Source: Yamagishiella unicocca (lineage: Eukaryota > Chlorophyta > Chlorophyceae > Chlamydomonadales > Volvocaceae). From it: a stretch of DNA of 64,000 nt. Of the stretch, positions 11,201 to 22,603 are shown in pieces; positions within the stretch are counted from its first letter, which is position 1, and every line of letters starts with the position of its first letter. The position numbers were made by a program, and so were the translations under genes. Where the stretch lies: contig BDSL01000077.1 of NCBI GenBank assembly GCA_003116995.1, positions 1 to 64,000 of the forward strand. Direction: 5' to 3'. The notes under the pieces are model-generated. The model did not search any database. It was not told the origin of the DNA and saw nothing but the letters and a program-made list of their open reading frames with translations.

Positions 11201-14200
11201 TCACTTCTTAGCTGTGGCGTAGGTGTAGAGCGCGAAGGTCGCGATGAACAGCGCCCCCCCTAGGTTGGACAGCGCGGGCAAGTCGATGTCCACCTGGTCC
11301 GACAGGATGGCGCTGGCGGGGAGGGGGAAGGGGCAGGGCCAATGAGATGGGTGGGGCGGATATACCGTAGGGTCCGCCGTAGCTAGCGTCTACCGTACGT
11401 GACGTACGTGGTTCAGTAGGGTGAGAAAGGGGACGACCCGCGCGACCCGCGCCTGTCGCCCCCTTCCTAAGCCCTCGGTGCATCCCGCGGCATCGCTTCC
11501 CCCTTCGCCATCCCAGTTCTCTGCGTTGCACTCCACAATATAGCCCACTCGTCCTTCTTCTTCACTGCACCCACCGTCGTCGCGTCCGTGTGTGTGGCCA
11601 TCCACCCTAGTCCAGTAGCATGCGCGTGCGTCCAGGTGTCCGAAGGCGATGCACCCACTAGAAGTCCCATGTCGAGCTACCGGTTCTTTCATGTAACCCA
11701 ACCCCCTTCCTCAGCCCCCAGCCCGCAGCTCCCCAAAAGGCACGGCGCGCGTACTGAGAGAGGAATCAGCTGCTCACCTGCCAAACACGATTGAGTAGCC
11801 GTACTCGAGCGCAGCCAGGCCTGCGGCAGCCACGTGGCGTGTAAGTGTACGGAAATCAGTTAGGGGGGAGGGAGGCCGCCAGGGCGTGGTTTGCGACACG
11901 AGCACCAGCGTCGGGTTCCACCAGCCAGCACATGCGACATCGCGTCATGACGCCTCCTGTGCTGCCGCGTGCCTGGGCCCCGCCCCGGCTCCCCCGTGTG
12001 TCGTTTTTGCAACCCCCCTCCATGTATTGGCCCAAGGGTTCCGCTCCCAGCCCCGGCCCCCCCACGACTCCAAGGCTACCAGTCCCACGCGCCGCCCCGG
12101 TGCTCACCAAGGTTCAGGTTCTTGAAGGTGGAGGCGCCAAGACGGCCCCGGTCGGCTGCATCCTGTGGGGTGAGGGATACAATAAAAGGAGCGGGGAGGC
12201 GCAGGCGGGGGTTTGAGCGGCAGGAGCCCAAGTGGAAAGTCTAAGGACCAGCGTCCAACTAAGCCAACAGATACGCGATCGACATACGCCGTTTCGTGGG
12301 TGGGTCACTGGGTTTAGATGGGAGCAGGCGCACAGAAATCGGTAGGAGCGGGAAGGCAGGAGCGAGGAGGCGACCTGCCTCCCCTCCCGGCCCGCCCGAA
12401 CCCGCCTGTCCGCCCTCGCCCTCCTCTGTCCCGACCTCTCACCTTTAACACGTACGACATGACCGCCGCCAGGAGGAAGCCGGGCGCCCAAACGCCCTTG
12501 ACCAGCGGGCTCACGGCGCTGTAGGGGTCGCCGGTGAAGAGTGTCTGAGGGGGGGGGCCGGGGGGGGGCGGGGTTGATAAGAGAATCCGGGAATCCACGG
12601 CCGACAAACCGAGAGCGGTGAAGGTGATCTATGGCCGGGGGGGGGGGAAGAGGGCGAGACGCGGGGCGTGGGTGTGAGTGTGTGGGTTGGCATGGATGTG
12701 GCAGGGTAAGGAGAAGCGGGAAGGGAGTAGAACGTGGGAGGAAGGGCAGGGAGTCGCAGTGCACAAGAACCCCTTTCCCCCCTCCCTCTCCCTCTCCCCC
12801 TCCACGTGCTCTGCCCTCCATTTCCGTGTCCTGTAACCGGGTCTACTCGCCATTCCCCCTCCACCGCCATCCACGCCGCACGATGTCGGCGGCCTCCAAC
12901 CCGGCGCAACTCCCCCACCAGCGCCTGCGCGCCCCATCTGCTGAACGCCCTCCCCCCCGCCTCACCTCGGTTTTACCCTTCGCTGCCTACCCCCGGGTTT
13001 CTTCCCCCACCCCCACCAATGCGCCAGCTATTCCACCCATGTCGTGTAACCGGGTCCTTATGCCCCCCCCGCCGCACCTCGGGTGCAAAGCAGGCCACCG
13101 CCGTGAGCAGGTACAGCGCCACACACACCGTGTAACCCCAGGAGGTCAGGTTCTGGGGCGGGCTGGGCTCTACCTGCGGAGCCACCAGGCCCTTGCCCGA
13201 GGTGTGGGAGATGACTGTGCACCCCCGGGGAAGGTAGGGGGACCCAAGGGATACACAGCGGGGCGGGTGGGGGCGGGTAATTGGGGGGTTCTAAAAACAC
13301 GGAGTCGGGCTCGATGGAGGCTCTCGTGCTCCCGGACGATCGTGCCACTCAGTCCACCCCCCAGTTCAGTCGCATGCGCGCGCGTCCAGATGTTCGAAGG
13401 CTATGCACCCGCTACACTTCCCAAGTCGAGGAACCGATTCTTTTGTGTAATCCCTCCTGGTTTCTTCTCGGCCCCCCCTGCCTAGGTGCCCGCCGACCTT
13501 GCGCCAACTATCATGTCCGTTTCGCGTCAGCGGTTTTTATGCCCCCCGCCCCTCCAGCATGCATCTTAAAACGTCTGTTCTTAACTTTTTTCTCGCATCC
13601 ACGGGTCTTCCTCGAAACCCCCTGCCTACCGGGGCGGACCCCCTCCCTCCCAGCCGCACCCGCCAGGTTGATGCCGCCCGCGACCACTGCCGTGGTGAGG
13701 TACGACATGTACGCCAGGGGGCTCCACAGGCGGAAGGTGGCGGGGGTGGTGGCCAGCAGCACCGCCAGGAAGCCCACGGACTTGGCGGCACAACCGGCCA
13801 TGAGCCGCTGGTAGGTGGCGGACTGGAGCAGCTGGGACTCGGCGGCGTGCTGCGAGGCGTGTGGGCGGCGGAGTGGAGGGGGTGTGTGCCGAAGAGAACA
13901 GTGGAGTGGAGGGGTTTGAGGTGTCCGTGGTCTGGGGTGCCCTTGGGGGATCGTGGGCCTGGGTTGGAGGGGTGCGTTGGAGATCCGGCTGGCGGGTATG
14001 ACCCCGCCAATGGGCTGTGACCCCCCCCAGTCCGCGACCGCATACCGGCAACAAAACCACCACCACCACCCGGAGCGCCGCAACGTGTCCACCGGCCCTC
14101 TCTGGTCGCATCCACCCGCCGCGACCCCCCTCCCCCCGGCCCCCGGGACCTCCGTGGTTCCTGTCCTGCCCACACAAACACACACAGCATAATGCACAGG

Positions 14201-15504
14201 ACAGGCAACGTGTCGCGATTATCGTTTACCCCCCCGGGGCGCCGGGTAACCGGGTATTGGTTTTTGCAACCCCCCCGGGCATTACCCCACCTTGAGGCTG
14301 TACTCCACCGAGCCGCTAGCCGCCAGGGTGACTCCGATGATGCGAACAAAGGTGACGTCCAGGTCAGAGGTGTCGGCCTGGAGCGGTGGCAGTAGCAGCG
14401 GCGGCAGTAGCAGCGGCAGTAGCGGCAGTCAGCGGCAGCAAGCAATCCGTCAACAACGGGAATGGGTCGCGCCCGCTGAGGCGCAGGGAGCCCGCCATGC
14501 AGCCGTCATGTCCAGGTTTCCGACACGCCGGGTCGTGTCGTAAGAGACATGTCGTACACGGGTCAGGCGCCCGCCGCGGCGATAACCCCCCCCCCGCGGC
14601 CCCCACCTTCGGCACCACCAGGTCCAGCACCGCCTGCGGCTCCAACAGGCACAACGCAGCCAGGATGGCGCTGGTGCCGGCCAGGGCGCCGAATGCGGTG
14701 GCCTGGTTCTTGCCGTCGGCCATGGCATCTGAGTCGCAGCAGTAGCAGCAGCACAGCGCAGTTTGTAACAGCGGCATAGGGTGTGTAGGCGTGAGGGGTA
14801 AATGGGGTTGCCGTACGCGAATACGTGTGTCGTGCAAACTGGCAAGTGTAAGGTATGTGCGTGACATGTGGGGGGAGGAGAGAGAGGCCGCCTGCTTCTG
14901 ACATGTGCGGAGAGAGGGAGGCCGCCTGCTGCCCGGGTGTTGCATTATCCGCGCCCGCTGCTCGTGTTGTGGCTTCAGGCGTGGCAAGATTGGTTAGGAT
15001 CCGTCCCTTTGACAGCTTGCCGTTCAAATTCGCCACGCTGCCAACCCGCACCTGCCCAACTAACAACATCCACTCGGCTCGAGGTCCCAAGAGCCACAAA
15101 CCCACGCCACACACTCCTATTAAAACGACAACGCAACTGCCGAACCAACAACGACCAACGATGCCGTACCCACCCATCAGGTCAAAGGTGGGGAGGGTCA
15201 ACGGCTCCTCGCGGTTCCCCTCCGCTGCCGCCGCCGCCGGTGGTGCTGCGGCCGCGGCAGGAGCGGCAGCAGCTGGTGGCTGTTGTGGCTTCTCCTTCTT
15301 GGGCGGAGCAGGCGGGGCTGCGGGCGCGGCAGCAGCTGCTGCTGCCGGGGCGGCAGGCTGCGGGGGCGTCAGAGTGGCGGTCGTCGCCGCGTTGACCTTG
15401 CCGTTGCTGCGGTCAACGCCGCCGGCGCCGTTGCTTTTGAAGTCGCCTGCGGTGCCGCTGCCGCCCTCAATCTCCGCTCGCCAGTTGGGGCGGGAAGCCG
15501 CCAC
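11201..15504 (-). CDS. Multi-pass membrane protein with internal duplication, unknown function
   Basis: Exons 15504-15174, 14728-14607, 14377-14291, 13849-13660, 13214-13078, 12544-12443, 12162-12108, 11820-11778 and 11312-11201 all agree in phase and give 392 residues. The first exon starts at an acceptor (CCTCAG|GTGGCG), so a 5' exon is missing. Residues 1-110 are an Ala/Pro/Lys-rich linker; the rest is strongly hydrophobic with about eight candidate membrane segments and ends in YTYATAKK. The two halves look like diverged copies: VEYSLKHAAES then GCAAKSVG in the first, and MSYVLKDAADR then GLAALEYG in the second. An Ala/Pro-rich leader of this kind is common downstream of algal plastid targeting sequences, so a thylakoid or envelope location is plausible but inferred. 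I do not recognise the family. Confidence 0.78.
11560..11700 (+). repeat. Intronic dispersed repeat, motif A, long copy
   Basis: This copy carries the extended form: CACCGTCGTCGCGTCCGTGT, then AGTAGCATGCGCG, GTGTCCGAAGGC, ATGCACCCACTA, and the core GTCGAGCTACCGGTTCTTTC ending in TGTAAC. Near matches lie at 380-510, 13372-13452 and 36133-36241. It sits in the last intron of the minus-strand membrane-protein gene, so it is antisense to that gene. Confidence 0.85.
13372..13620 (+). repeat. Intronic dispersed repeats, motifs A and B in one intron
   Basis: Two motif-A copies (13372-13452 and 13501-13546) and one motif-B copy (about 13550-13617, with the core CATCCACGGGTCTTCCTCGA at 13596-13615) lie in the intron between exons 13849-13660 and 13214-13078, antisense to the host gene. 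Confidence 0.85.
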
Positions 15505-17670
15505 CTGAGGCGGCAGGAGGGGTTCCTTTGGGTCAGTCAAGGAGGGGAGGAGGCATTGTAGGTATGGATCATCCCCCAAAGAAGGCAGCGGGCCTGACTA
15601 GCATGACGTAGTAGGAGAGGAGGGGCCCCGGCTGCGAGGACCTCCTGCCACATGGTGAAGCTAAGTGTTTCTGCCAGGAGGGGATTCTGGGCGGGTGGTG
15701 CTGTGGGAAATAGCATCGCTTGGAAAAGGCATACCAACAATGCGTTTGAGGGAACCTCGTAAGCCGTCCGATACGTGCGTTTGCCATGTCCGGTGCGTTC
15801 AGGTAGCGTTCGCATGCACACAACCCTTATCTCTTACCACGAGGCTTGGCCTTTGGAAGCGCGCATCACATAGACGCTTGCCTGTAAAAGGACGTTGGTA
15901 TGGTAAGGCGCTTCACAGTGCATTTTTGATGCACCCGCATACAGGGCATCTTAGCTGGATGCACTTCTCCCGAACTGCAGGCGAACCTAGCCACGAAGGA
16001 TTAAAATGACTTATATCGATTGGCCATCCCTCTGCGACCATGTTTGCACAATCTTTGTGCGTCGTCTGTGTGGAAGTGATTGGTCGCGCGACCGAGCGAC
16101 GGAAGCCTCGCGTCTCACCAGTTGCAAGTAGTGTGACGGATGGAACACCAACACGCTGCATAAGGAATGAACGCTGCATTCTTCTCGTTCGCGCCTGAGC
16201 TTGAGCAGAAGTCACCAGTTATCTACTCCTTGACACTGCTTGCTTAACCTGAAATAACTTGGTAGCTCAGCGTTTATCTTATATATGTATATGAACTTAA
16301 ATGCCTGTCCTTGCGAATGCGTGTTTTACATCTGTCAGAACCCAATTACAGGACCTCGAGGCTAAGGCTAGGTTCCCAATCATTGAACGTCAGCAATATC
16401 AAATTACATTTATAAATACAAGTGGAGCTCCCCTGCTCGAGCAACGCGCAGTGCCCAGGACGTTTCTAGTATTCGGGCCCAGGGGTCACTCGCCCCCTGC
16501 TTGCATCCACAAGCAACCCTTATTTGCCTACCCATAAAATGTCATTCTTGTTTACTTATGTAACCAAAGAAACCAGCCTGGGACAACGGCGGGTCTATGT
16601 TATGTTTGGTCCACGAACGAGCAGCCACTGTCCCCTCACTGTCCTTATAAGGTTCTTCATGAATAGCCCGCGGTCGCGAAAGGGCCCTCCAATTATGGAC
16701 TACAGGATAAGGATATGGGCAATAAAAGATTCGCCTCCTGTTCGCGCCCCATGGCAGGCAAGGTAACCTGCTTACACCAGGACCGGCGCAGCGCTCCCTA
16801 AAGTGCCATAAAACCCACTGCATTTGGGACGTCAGTCGCGATGACGTTCACCGGTTCCAGCTCGGAACCCGACTTACAACAATAGGCTGCAGGAATGAGA
16901 CACCACGGGTCAGTAGCACCAAGATATATTTAGTCGAACTGCTCAGTCGGCTATATAGTACAGCCGTGTACGGCCGTGTACTCGCGATCGGTGGCGTGCG
17001 TGCCTGGCCTTTCCCAAACCATTTGTCAAGGCATCTTGGTTATCGACTATGAAAGGTACCCGTGCGTGCGTAGTAATAATAGTTATCAGTAGGCCTACCT
17101 CAGATGCAAAGGTGCGTGCGTGTACTACCTGCACTTGCCGTGACGTCTGCTTTCCCATTAGATAGCTGGATGCAAAAGGGCCACGGAAACAGACAGCCGT
17201 CGCACTATTGAGAACTTGCAGATTTCCTCCGCTTAAATCTACTAATGGATGTCGAGGACTAGCATAACCTAGGGTTTGAATCGAGGATGATAACATGTTA
17301 CCTGACGCCGCTGCAGTGTTACACAATCACGCTGACAGTCGAGAAGGGAGAACATGCAGACTTGTCGTTTACAAACCACAGTATCTCCTTTCGAGGCACG
17401 TCACCTCGCTTCCGAGGATTACCGGTAAGCGAGAATCGTCCCATCTGTTGACACGGATGAACACCCAATGGCGTTCATTACATTGTTCCGTCAGATCGAC
17501 AATCCATCAGATCGACATTTGGAAAAAAGACACCATCACAACACATGTACATAACCTAGACATCACCACGATTGCAGGCGACCTACTCCCAAGATGAAAG
17601 TGGTCAAAGAATGACACCGACGCACCAGAGTCACCCAAATCGCTGGGCCCCTGTACGGTGCTTTATTGCA
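15505..17670. other. Intergenic region with a candidate 5' exon of the membrane-protein gene
   Basis: On the minus strand an ATG at 16179 opens a basic, Ser/Arg-rich stretch (MQRSFLMQRVGVPSV, then FRRSVARPITS) that resembles an organelle targeting peptide. It could be the first exon of the gene ending at 11201, but the obvious donor after LLAT (G|GTGAGA) leaves phase 1, while the acceptor at 15505 needs phase 0, so another exon would be required. The rest shows no recognisable gene and is AT-richer than its surroundings. A minus-strand TGTAA (17478-17482) follows the gene at 17671. Confidence 0.35.
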
Positions 17671-18158
17671 TCACCCTGCGCGCGTATCGTTATCGTCGGG
17701 GTCAGCGCCTGCACCTATCCCGCCGATGTTCGTGGCTGGTGGCCGGCGCTGCTGTGGCATCGTCACCTGCTGCCGGTCTCGCCCCTGCAGTCTATCGGAA
17801 TACTCGCTGTATGCAATTACACCTGCGCCTAACGCCATTCCGGCGGCAGTGCCCACGACAGACAATAGCTTATCACCACATCGACCTCGGACATCTTCAC
17901 CGCCTAAAGAGGGGGCGGGGTAGAAATACAGGTTACATGCCATGCACGCTCTGAATCCCAGAATTCGGACGGCGTATTAGTAACAGCGTTCGGGATGAAA
18001 ATTATTTGCACTAGCTGCAGACGGACGAGGACAGCGTACAATCAATAATGCTGAGCAGTCACGCAGATCGCACAATTATATACGGCGCACAAATACAAAT
18101 CCTTCCGACCCAAATCGACACTATCCCCCGACTTACTCGTCCGTCGCTCGCTCATCAT
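17671..18158 (-). CDS. Small single-span membrane protein, unknown
   Basis: Exon 1 is 18158-18137 (ATGATGAGCGAGCGACGGAC with a GTAAGT donor) and exon 2 is 17903-17671 (CTCTTTAG acceptor). They join in phase to give 84 residues: MMSERRTS, then GEDVRGRCGDK, one hydrophobic segment LLSVVGTAAGMALGAGVIAY, then a polar Gln/Arg/Pro tail ending DPDDNDTRAG. No family is recognised. Its ATG lies only 10 bp past the stop of the upstream gene on the same strand, so it is either the second cistron of one transcript or a chance frame in that gene's 3' UTR. A TGTAA signal lies inside its intron and another about 190 nt past its stop. The canonical splice pair, kept phase and clear membrane segment argue for a real gene, but there is no homology support. 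Confidence 0.4.
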
Positions 18159-18168
18159 CTATATTGGT

Positions 18169-18712
18169 TTACTTGCCGGTCTTGGCAGGGGTAGCGGCGG
18201 CAACAACACCGGCGCGCTGGGCGGCGCGGGCCTCATCGATCTCCTTCAGCTGCTTTTTGTAGCCGTAGATGGGCATGACTGCCGACATCACCAGGAGGGG
18301 AACGCACCACAGAGGGAAGCCGCCAGCAAGGGCTACGAGCAAGAACGAAAAGGAAACGTTGTGCTTATTAGTTCGTGTGCAGCAAATTCATGTGTTTGCC
18401 TTTCGGCGGCGACATATCACGGCATAAATCAGTTCGTGCACCATGTCCAACCTCACCTGGGGCAGCAGACGCCCCTTGCCCAGAAGAGACGGGGCCGGCG
18501 GCACTGGACGCAGCGCGAGGGCGGTTGTCGGCTGCGAGGATGAATGGACACAATATTAAAACAATTAATAGCCCTTAAACCAGGGTCCTCACGCTACTAT
18601 GCCGGATCCTGGTTGGTTATTCACGTGATTGCTGGACGCGGCCCTCACCTTTAGGCTGAGGCCGGGGACGGAAGTTGGGCTGGCCAGCAGCAGCGCGGAG
18701 GACGAAAGTCAT
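18169..18712 (-). CDS. Small single-span membrane protein, possibly mitochondrial
   Basis: Exons 18712-18649, 18531-18457 and 18332-18169 agree in phase (donors GTGAGG, acceptors CGCAG and CGTAG) and give 100 residues. The N-terminus MTFVLRAAAGQPNFRPRPQ is basic and lacks acidic residues, like a short mitochondrial presequence. A Ser/Ala/Gly-rich linker follows, then one hydrophobic segment (GGFPLWCVPLLVMSAVMPIY) and a charged, helical C-terminus (YKKQLKEIDEARAAQRAG). Small proteins of this shape are common as accessory subunits of algal respiratory complexes, which is inference only. The first exon is preceded by about 1.6 kb without a recognised gene. Confidence 0.66.
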
Positions 18713-20334
18713 CTTGATAAACTTTAGGCGAAGACGAGCCTGCAAGCGCAACGCACGTCGAAACGTGATGGGCATCGGACATAGGGAAAAAAGACTTCAT
18801 CAGCAAATCGCATGTGCTAGGCAATTGTCACAAATGTAGAGCTCGAAAGGATGAGAAAAATGCCGACGCGCGGATGCGAGTTTGCACATTCGATAGTTTT
18901 GTTTCCACGAAACTTCCGGAAGCGTTGACTGCCACACCAAGCTCTTGCAAGCAGATCAGAAATCAGAGCGGCGTTAATCTGTAAATTCTCACGGTCCAGC
19001 CGCACAGGCCAAGCGTACACGCGTCGGGCTGCGCAGTTGCCGCCGACGCCATCATCAATCAGAATTCCGACAACGGAACTAGACAGCGCAACATGTTGCA
19101 TGCTGCCAATTGCGAAGTATGCGTGAACATTCTCAATACAGGTCGGGTCTACGCAGCCGGGGTACATACCTTGGTAGATGAAGCCGCGTAACGCGAGCAG
19201 TCGTTGAAGGGAAGTGCTTGGGCGAGTTGCAAAGGGCGATCAAAGGAATTATTAGAAGAAGTAGAGCGAGAAAATTCTTAAATTTCTCAAAGTATGGCGG
19301 CTATTTATTGTGTGGGCGTGGTCACGCGTCAAATGATGACTAGGGACGAGCAAGTCGTGCAGTCGTGCGATTCCCACGCCACGGGGCAGCACCTATTAAA
19401 GGCAATTTGCGCAAATTATGGGGTGCTGTATCCTGCGGTAATTACTGCTATGGGGTAACGGAAACACTTTTAGAATTTTTTTGATTTTGCACTTCCGAAG
19501 ACCTCGATTTCCATACTCTAATTCACGAATTCATGCTCTAATTCACGAATTCACACTCTTCCCAGGACGGCAAATAGTATCTCTTTTGAGCCCGGCGAAC
19601 GTTTTCTGTCCGACAGAACGCACCCCGACAGGATCATTTACCAACGTCAACAGAACAGAACCTTCGAATTCCTACGAACTGATGAAAAGAGTACGCTCGT
19701 ATCAGTGACATTCACTCATGTCTATCCTGCGGAATCCATATAGATCAACACGCGTAAGGAGGCCTGATTCGGTGAGGCTAACAATTTCATCCAATTATGT
19801 TTTGAATGAACGGGAAAATGCCTTAGGACTTGGCAGCAATGAACGAGCAATGAATTTTCACCTGTCAGCCCAAATGTCAGCTCATTACTAGCCACCAGAG
19901 CGACCTGGCGTCGTTTTTCTCCAATTCATGAACGAAGGAGCCCACCGGGAAACATACGTGATAGTAAAGGGCAGGAATGCAATACAGGCTTAATTGTTGA
20001 CCGTTTGCTGTAAGATGTTATGTGGGAAGCGAATCCGTGTGGCATTGTTGGTATGAATGTTACAGGTGGTCTAATGCGAAGTTGAGGTCGATGCGTGCTG
20101 TGATCGACAGGATTATGGAGTGTGGCCGCGGACGCTGGACCCATGGACAGTGGAAGCTTTACTACGCCGTACCGTTGACCCATATTGACCGCCCAATCAA
20201 ATACCTCCACTGCTGCCACCCTCTCACCCCATCCAAAGACAACGTCCAGTCGCGTCTTCATAATTGTTGCAAGAGCACGACGCAGTAAAGGCACCGCACG
20301 CGGTTGCTTGCCCTGTTTTCAACGCACCCTTTTT
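18713..20334. other. Non-coding or unassigned region left of the satellite
   Basis: AT-richer than the flanking genes. CTCTAATTCACGAATTCA occurs twice in a row near 19516-19555. No coding family is seen. If the transposase-like gene belongs to a larger element, its left end should lie here, but no clear terminal inverted repeat was found. Confidence 0.4.
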
Positions 20335-22603
20335 GTTGGAAGTCAGAAACGGTCCGGGCGTCGCCGTACGTAGCCCATCGGTTCCGCCCCCACCGCCAAA
20401 TGATTCCCTACATGGTACTTCATAGCTGGTCGGGCGGCGGGGTCGGTCCGTTGTAAAACCTCGATGCGTGCACATGTCCCGAGGATCAGGCCCTCCCCAC
20501 CAGCTCAGGCGGGTTGGAAGTCAGAAACGGTCCGGGCGTCGCCGTACGTAGCCCATCGGTTCCGCCCCCACCGCCAAATGATTCCCTACATGGTACTTCA
20601 TAGCTGGTCGGGCGGCGGGGTCGGTCCGTTGTAAAACCTCGATGCGTGCACATGTCCCGAGGATCAGGCCCTCCCCACCAGCTCAGGCGGGTTGGAAGTC
20701 AGAAACGGTCCGGGCGTCGCCGTACGTAGCCCATCGGTTCCGCCCCCACCGCCAAATGATTCCCTACATGGTACTTCATAGATGGTCGGGCGGCGGGGTC
20801 GGTCCGTTGTAAAACCTCGATGCGTGCACATGTCCCGAGGATCAGGCCCTCCCCACCAGCTCAGGCGGGTTGGAAGTCAGAAACGGTCCGGGCGTCGCCG
20901 TACGTAGCCCATCGGTTCCGCCCCCACCGCCAAATGATTCCCTACATGGTACTTCATAGCTGGTCGGGCGGCGGGGTCGGTCCGTTGTAAAACCTCGATG
21001 CGTGCACATGTCCCGAGGATCAGGCCCTCCCCACCAGCTCAGGCGGGTTGGAAGTCAGAAACGGTCCGGGCGTCGCCGTACGTAGCCCATCGGTTCCGCC
21101 CCCACCGCCAAATGATTCCCTACATGGTACTTCATAGCTGGTCGGGCGGCGGGGTCGGTCCGTTGTAAAACCTCGATGCGTGCACATGTCCCGAGGATCA
21201 GGCCCTCCCCACCAGCTCAGGCGGGTTGGAAGTCAGAAACGGTCCGGGCGTCGCCGTACGTAGCCCATCGGTTCCGCCCCCACCGCCAAATGATTCCCTA
21301 CATGGTACTTCATAGATGGTCGGGCGGCGGGGTCGGTCCGTTGTAAAACCTCGATGCGTGCACATGTCCCGAGGATCAGGCCCTCCCCACCAGCTCAGGC
21401 GGGTTGGAAGTCAGAAACGGTCCGGGCGTCGCCGTACGTAGCCCATCGGTTCCGCCCCCACCGCCAAATGATTCCCTACATGGTACTTCATAGCTGGTCG
21501 GGCGGCGGGGTTGGTCCGTTGTAAAACCTCGATGCGTGCACATGTCCCGAGGATCAGGCCCTCCCCACCAGCTCAGGCGGGTTGGAAGTCAGAAACGGTC
21601 CGGGCGTCGCCGTACGTAGCCCATCGGTTCCGCCCCCACCGCCAAATGATTCCCTACATGGTACTTCATAGCTGGTCGGGCGGCGGGGTCGGTCCGTTGT
21701 AAAACCTCGATGCGTGCACATGTCCCGAGGATCAGGCCCTCCCCACCAGCTCAGGCGGGTTGGAAGTCAGAAACGGTCCGGGCGTCGCCGTACGTAGCCC
21801 ATCGGTTCCGCCCCCACCGCCAAATGATTCCCTACATGGTACTTCATAGCTGGTCGGGCGGCGGGGTCGGTCCGTTGTAAAACCTCGATGCGTGCACATG
21901 TCCCGAGGATCAGGCCCTCCCCACCAGCTCAGGCGGGTTGGAAGTCAGAAACGGTCCGGGCGTCGCCGTACGTAGCCCATCGGTTCCGCCCCCACCGCCA
22001 AATGATTCCCTACATGGTACTTCATAGATGGTCGGGCGGCGGGGTCGGTCCGTTGTAAAACCTCGATGCGTGCACATGTCCCGAGGATCAGGCCCTCCCC
22101 ACCAGCTCAGGCGGGTTGGAAGTCAGAAACGGTCCGGGCGTCGCCGTACGTAGCCCATCGGTTCCGCCCCCACCGCCAAATGATTCCCTACATGGTACTT
22201 CATAGCTGGTCGGGCGGCGGGGTTGGTCCGTTGTAAAACCTCGATGCGTGCACATGTCCCGAGGATCAGGCCCTCCCCACCAGCTCAGGCGGGTTGGAAG
22301 TCAGAAACGGTCCGGGCGTCGCCGTACGTAGCCCATCGGTTCCGCCCCCACCGCCAAATGATTCCCTACATGGTACTTCATAGCTGGTCGGGCGGCGGGG
22401 TCGGTCCGTTGTAAAACCTCGATGCGTGCACATGTCCCGAGGATCAGGCCCTCCCCACCAGCTCAGGCGGGTTGGAAGTCAGAAACGGTCCGGGCGTCGC
22501 CGTACGTAGCCCATCGGTTCCGCCCCCACCGCCAAATGATTCCCTACATGGTACTTCATAGCTGGTCGGGCGGCGGGGTCGGTCCGTTGTAAAACCTCGA
22601 TGC
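20335..22603. repeat. 178-bp satellite array, about 12.7 copies
   Basis: Units start at 20335 and every 178 bp thereafter up to 22471; each begins GTTGGAAGTCAGAAACGGTC and they differ by only one or two bases. Diagnostic variants are ATAGATGG instead of ATAGCTGG (units starting 20691, 21225 and 21937) and GGTTGG instead of GGTCGG (units 21403 and 22115). The last unit stops at about 22603 and runs directly into a coding exon. The period is not a multiple of three. Confidence 0.97.

Noticed and set aside
20335..22603. CRISPR-like array
   Set aside because: The repeat is continuous 178-bp satellite without unique spacers, and the genome is eukaryotic.
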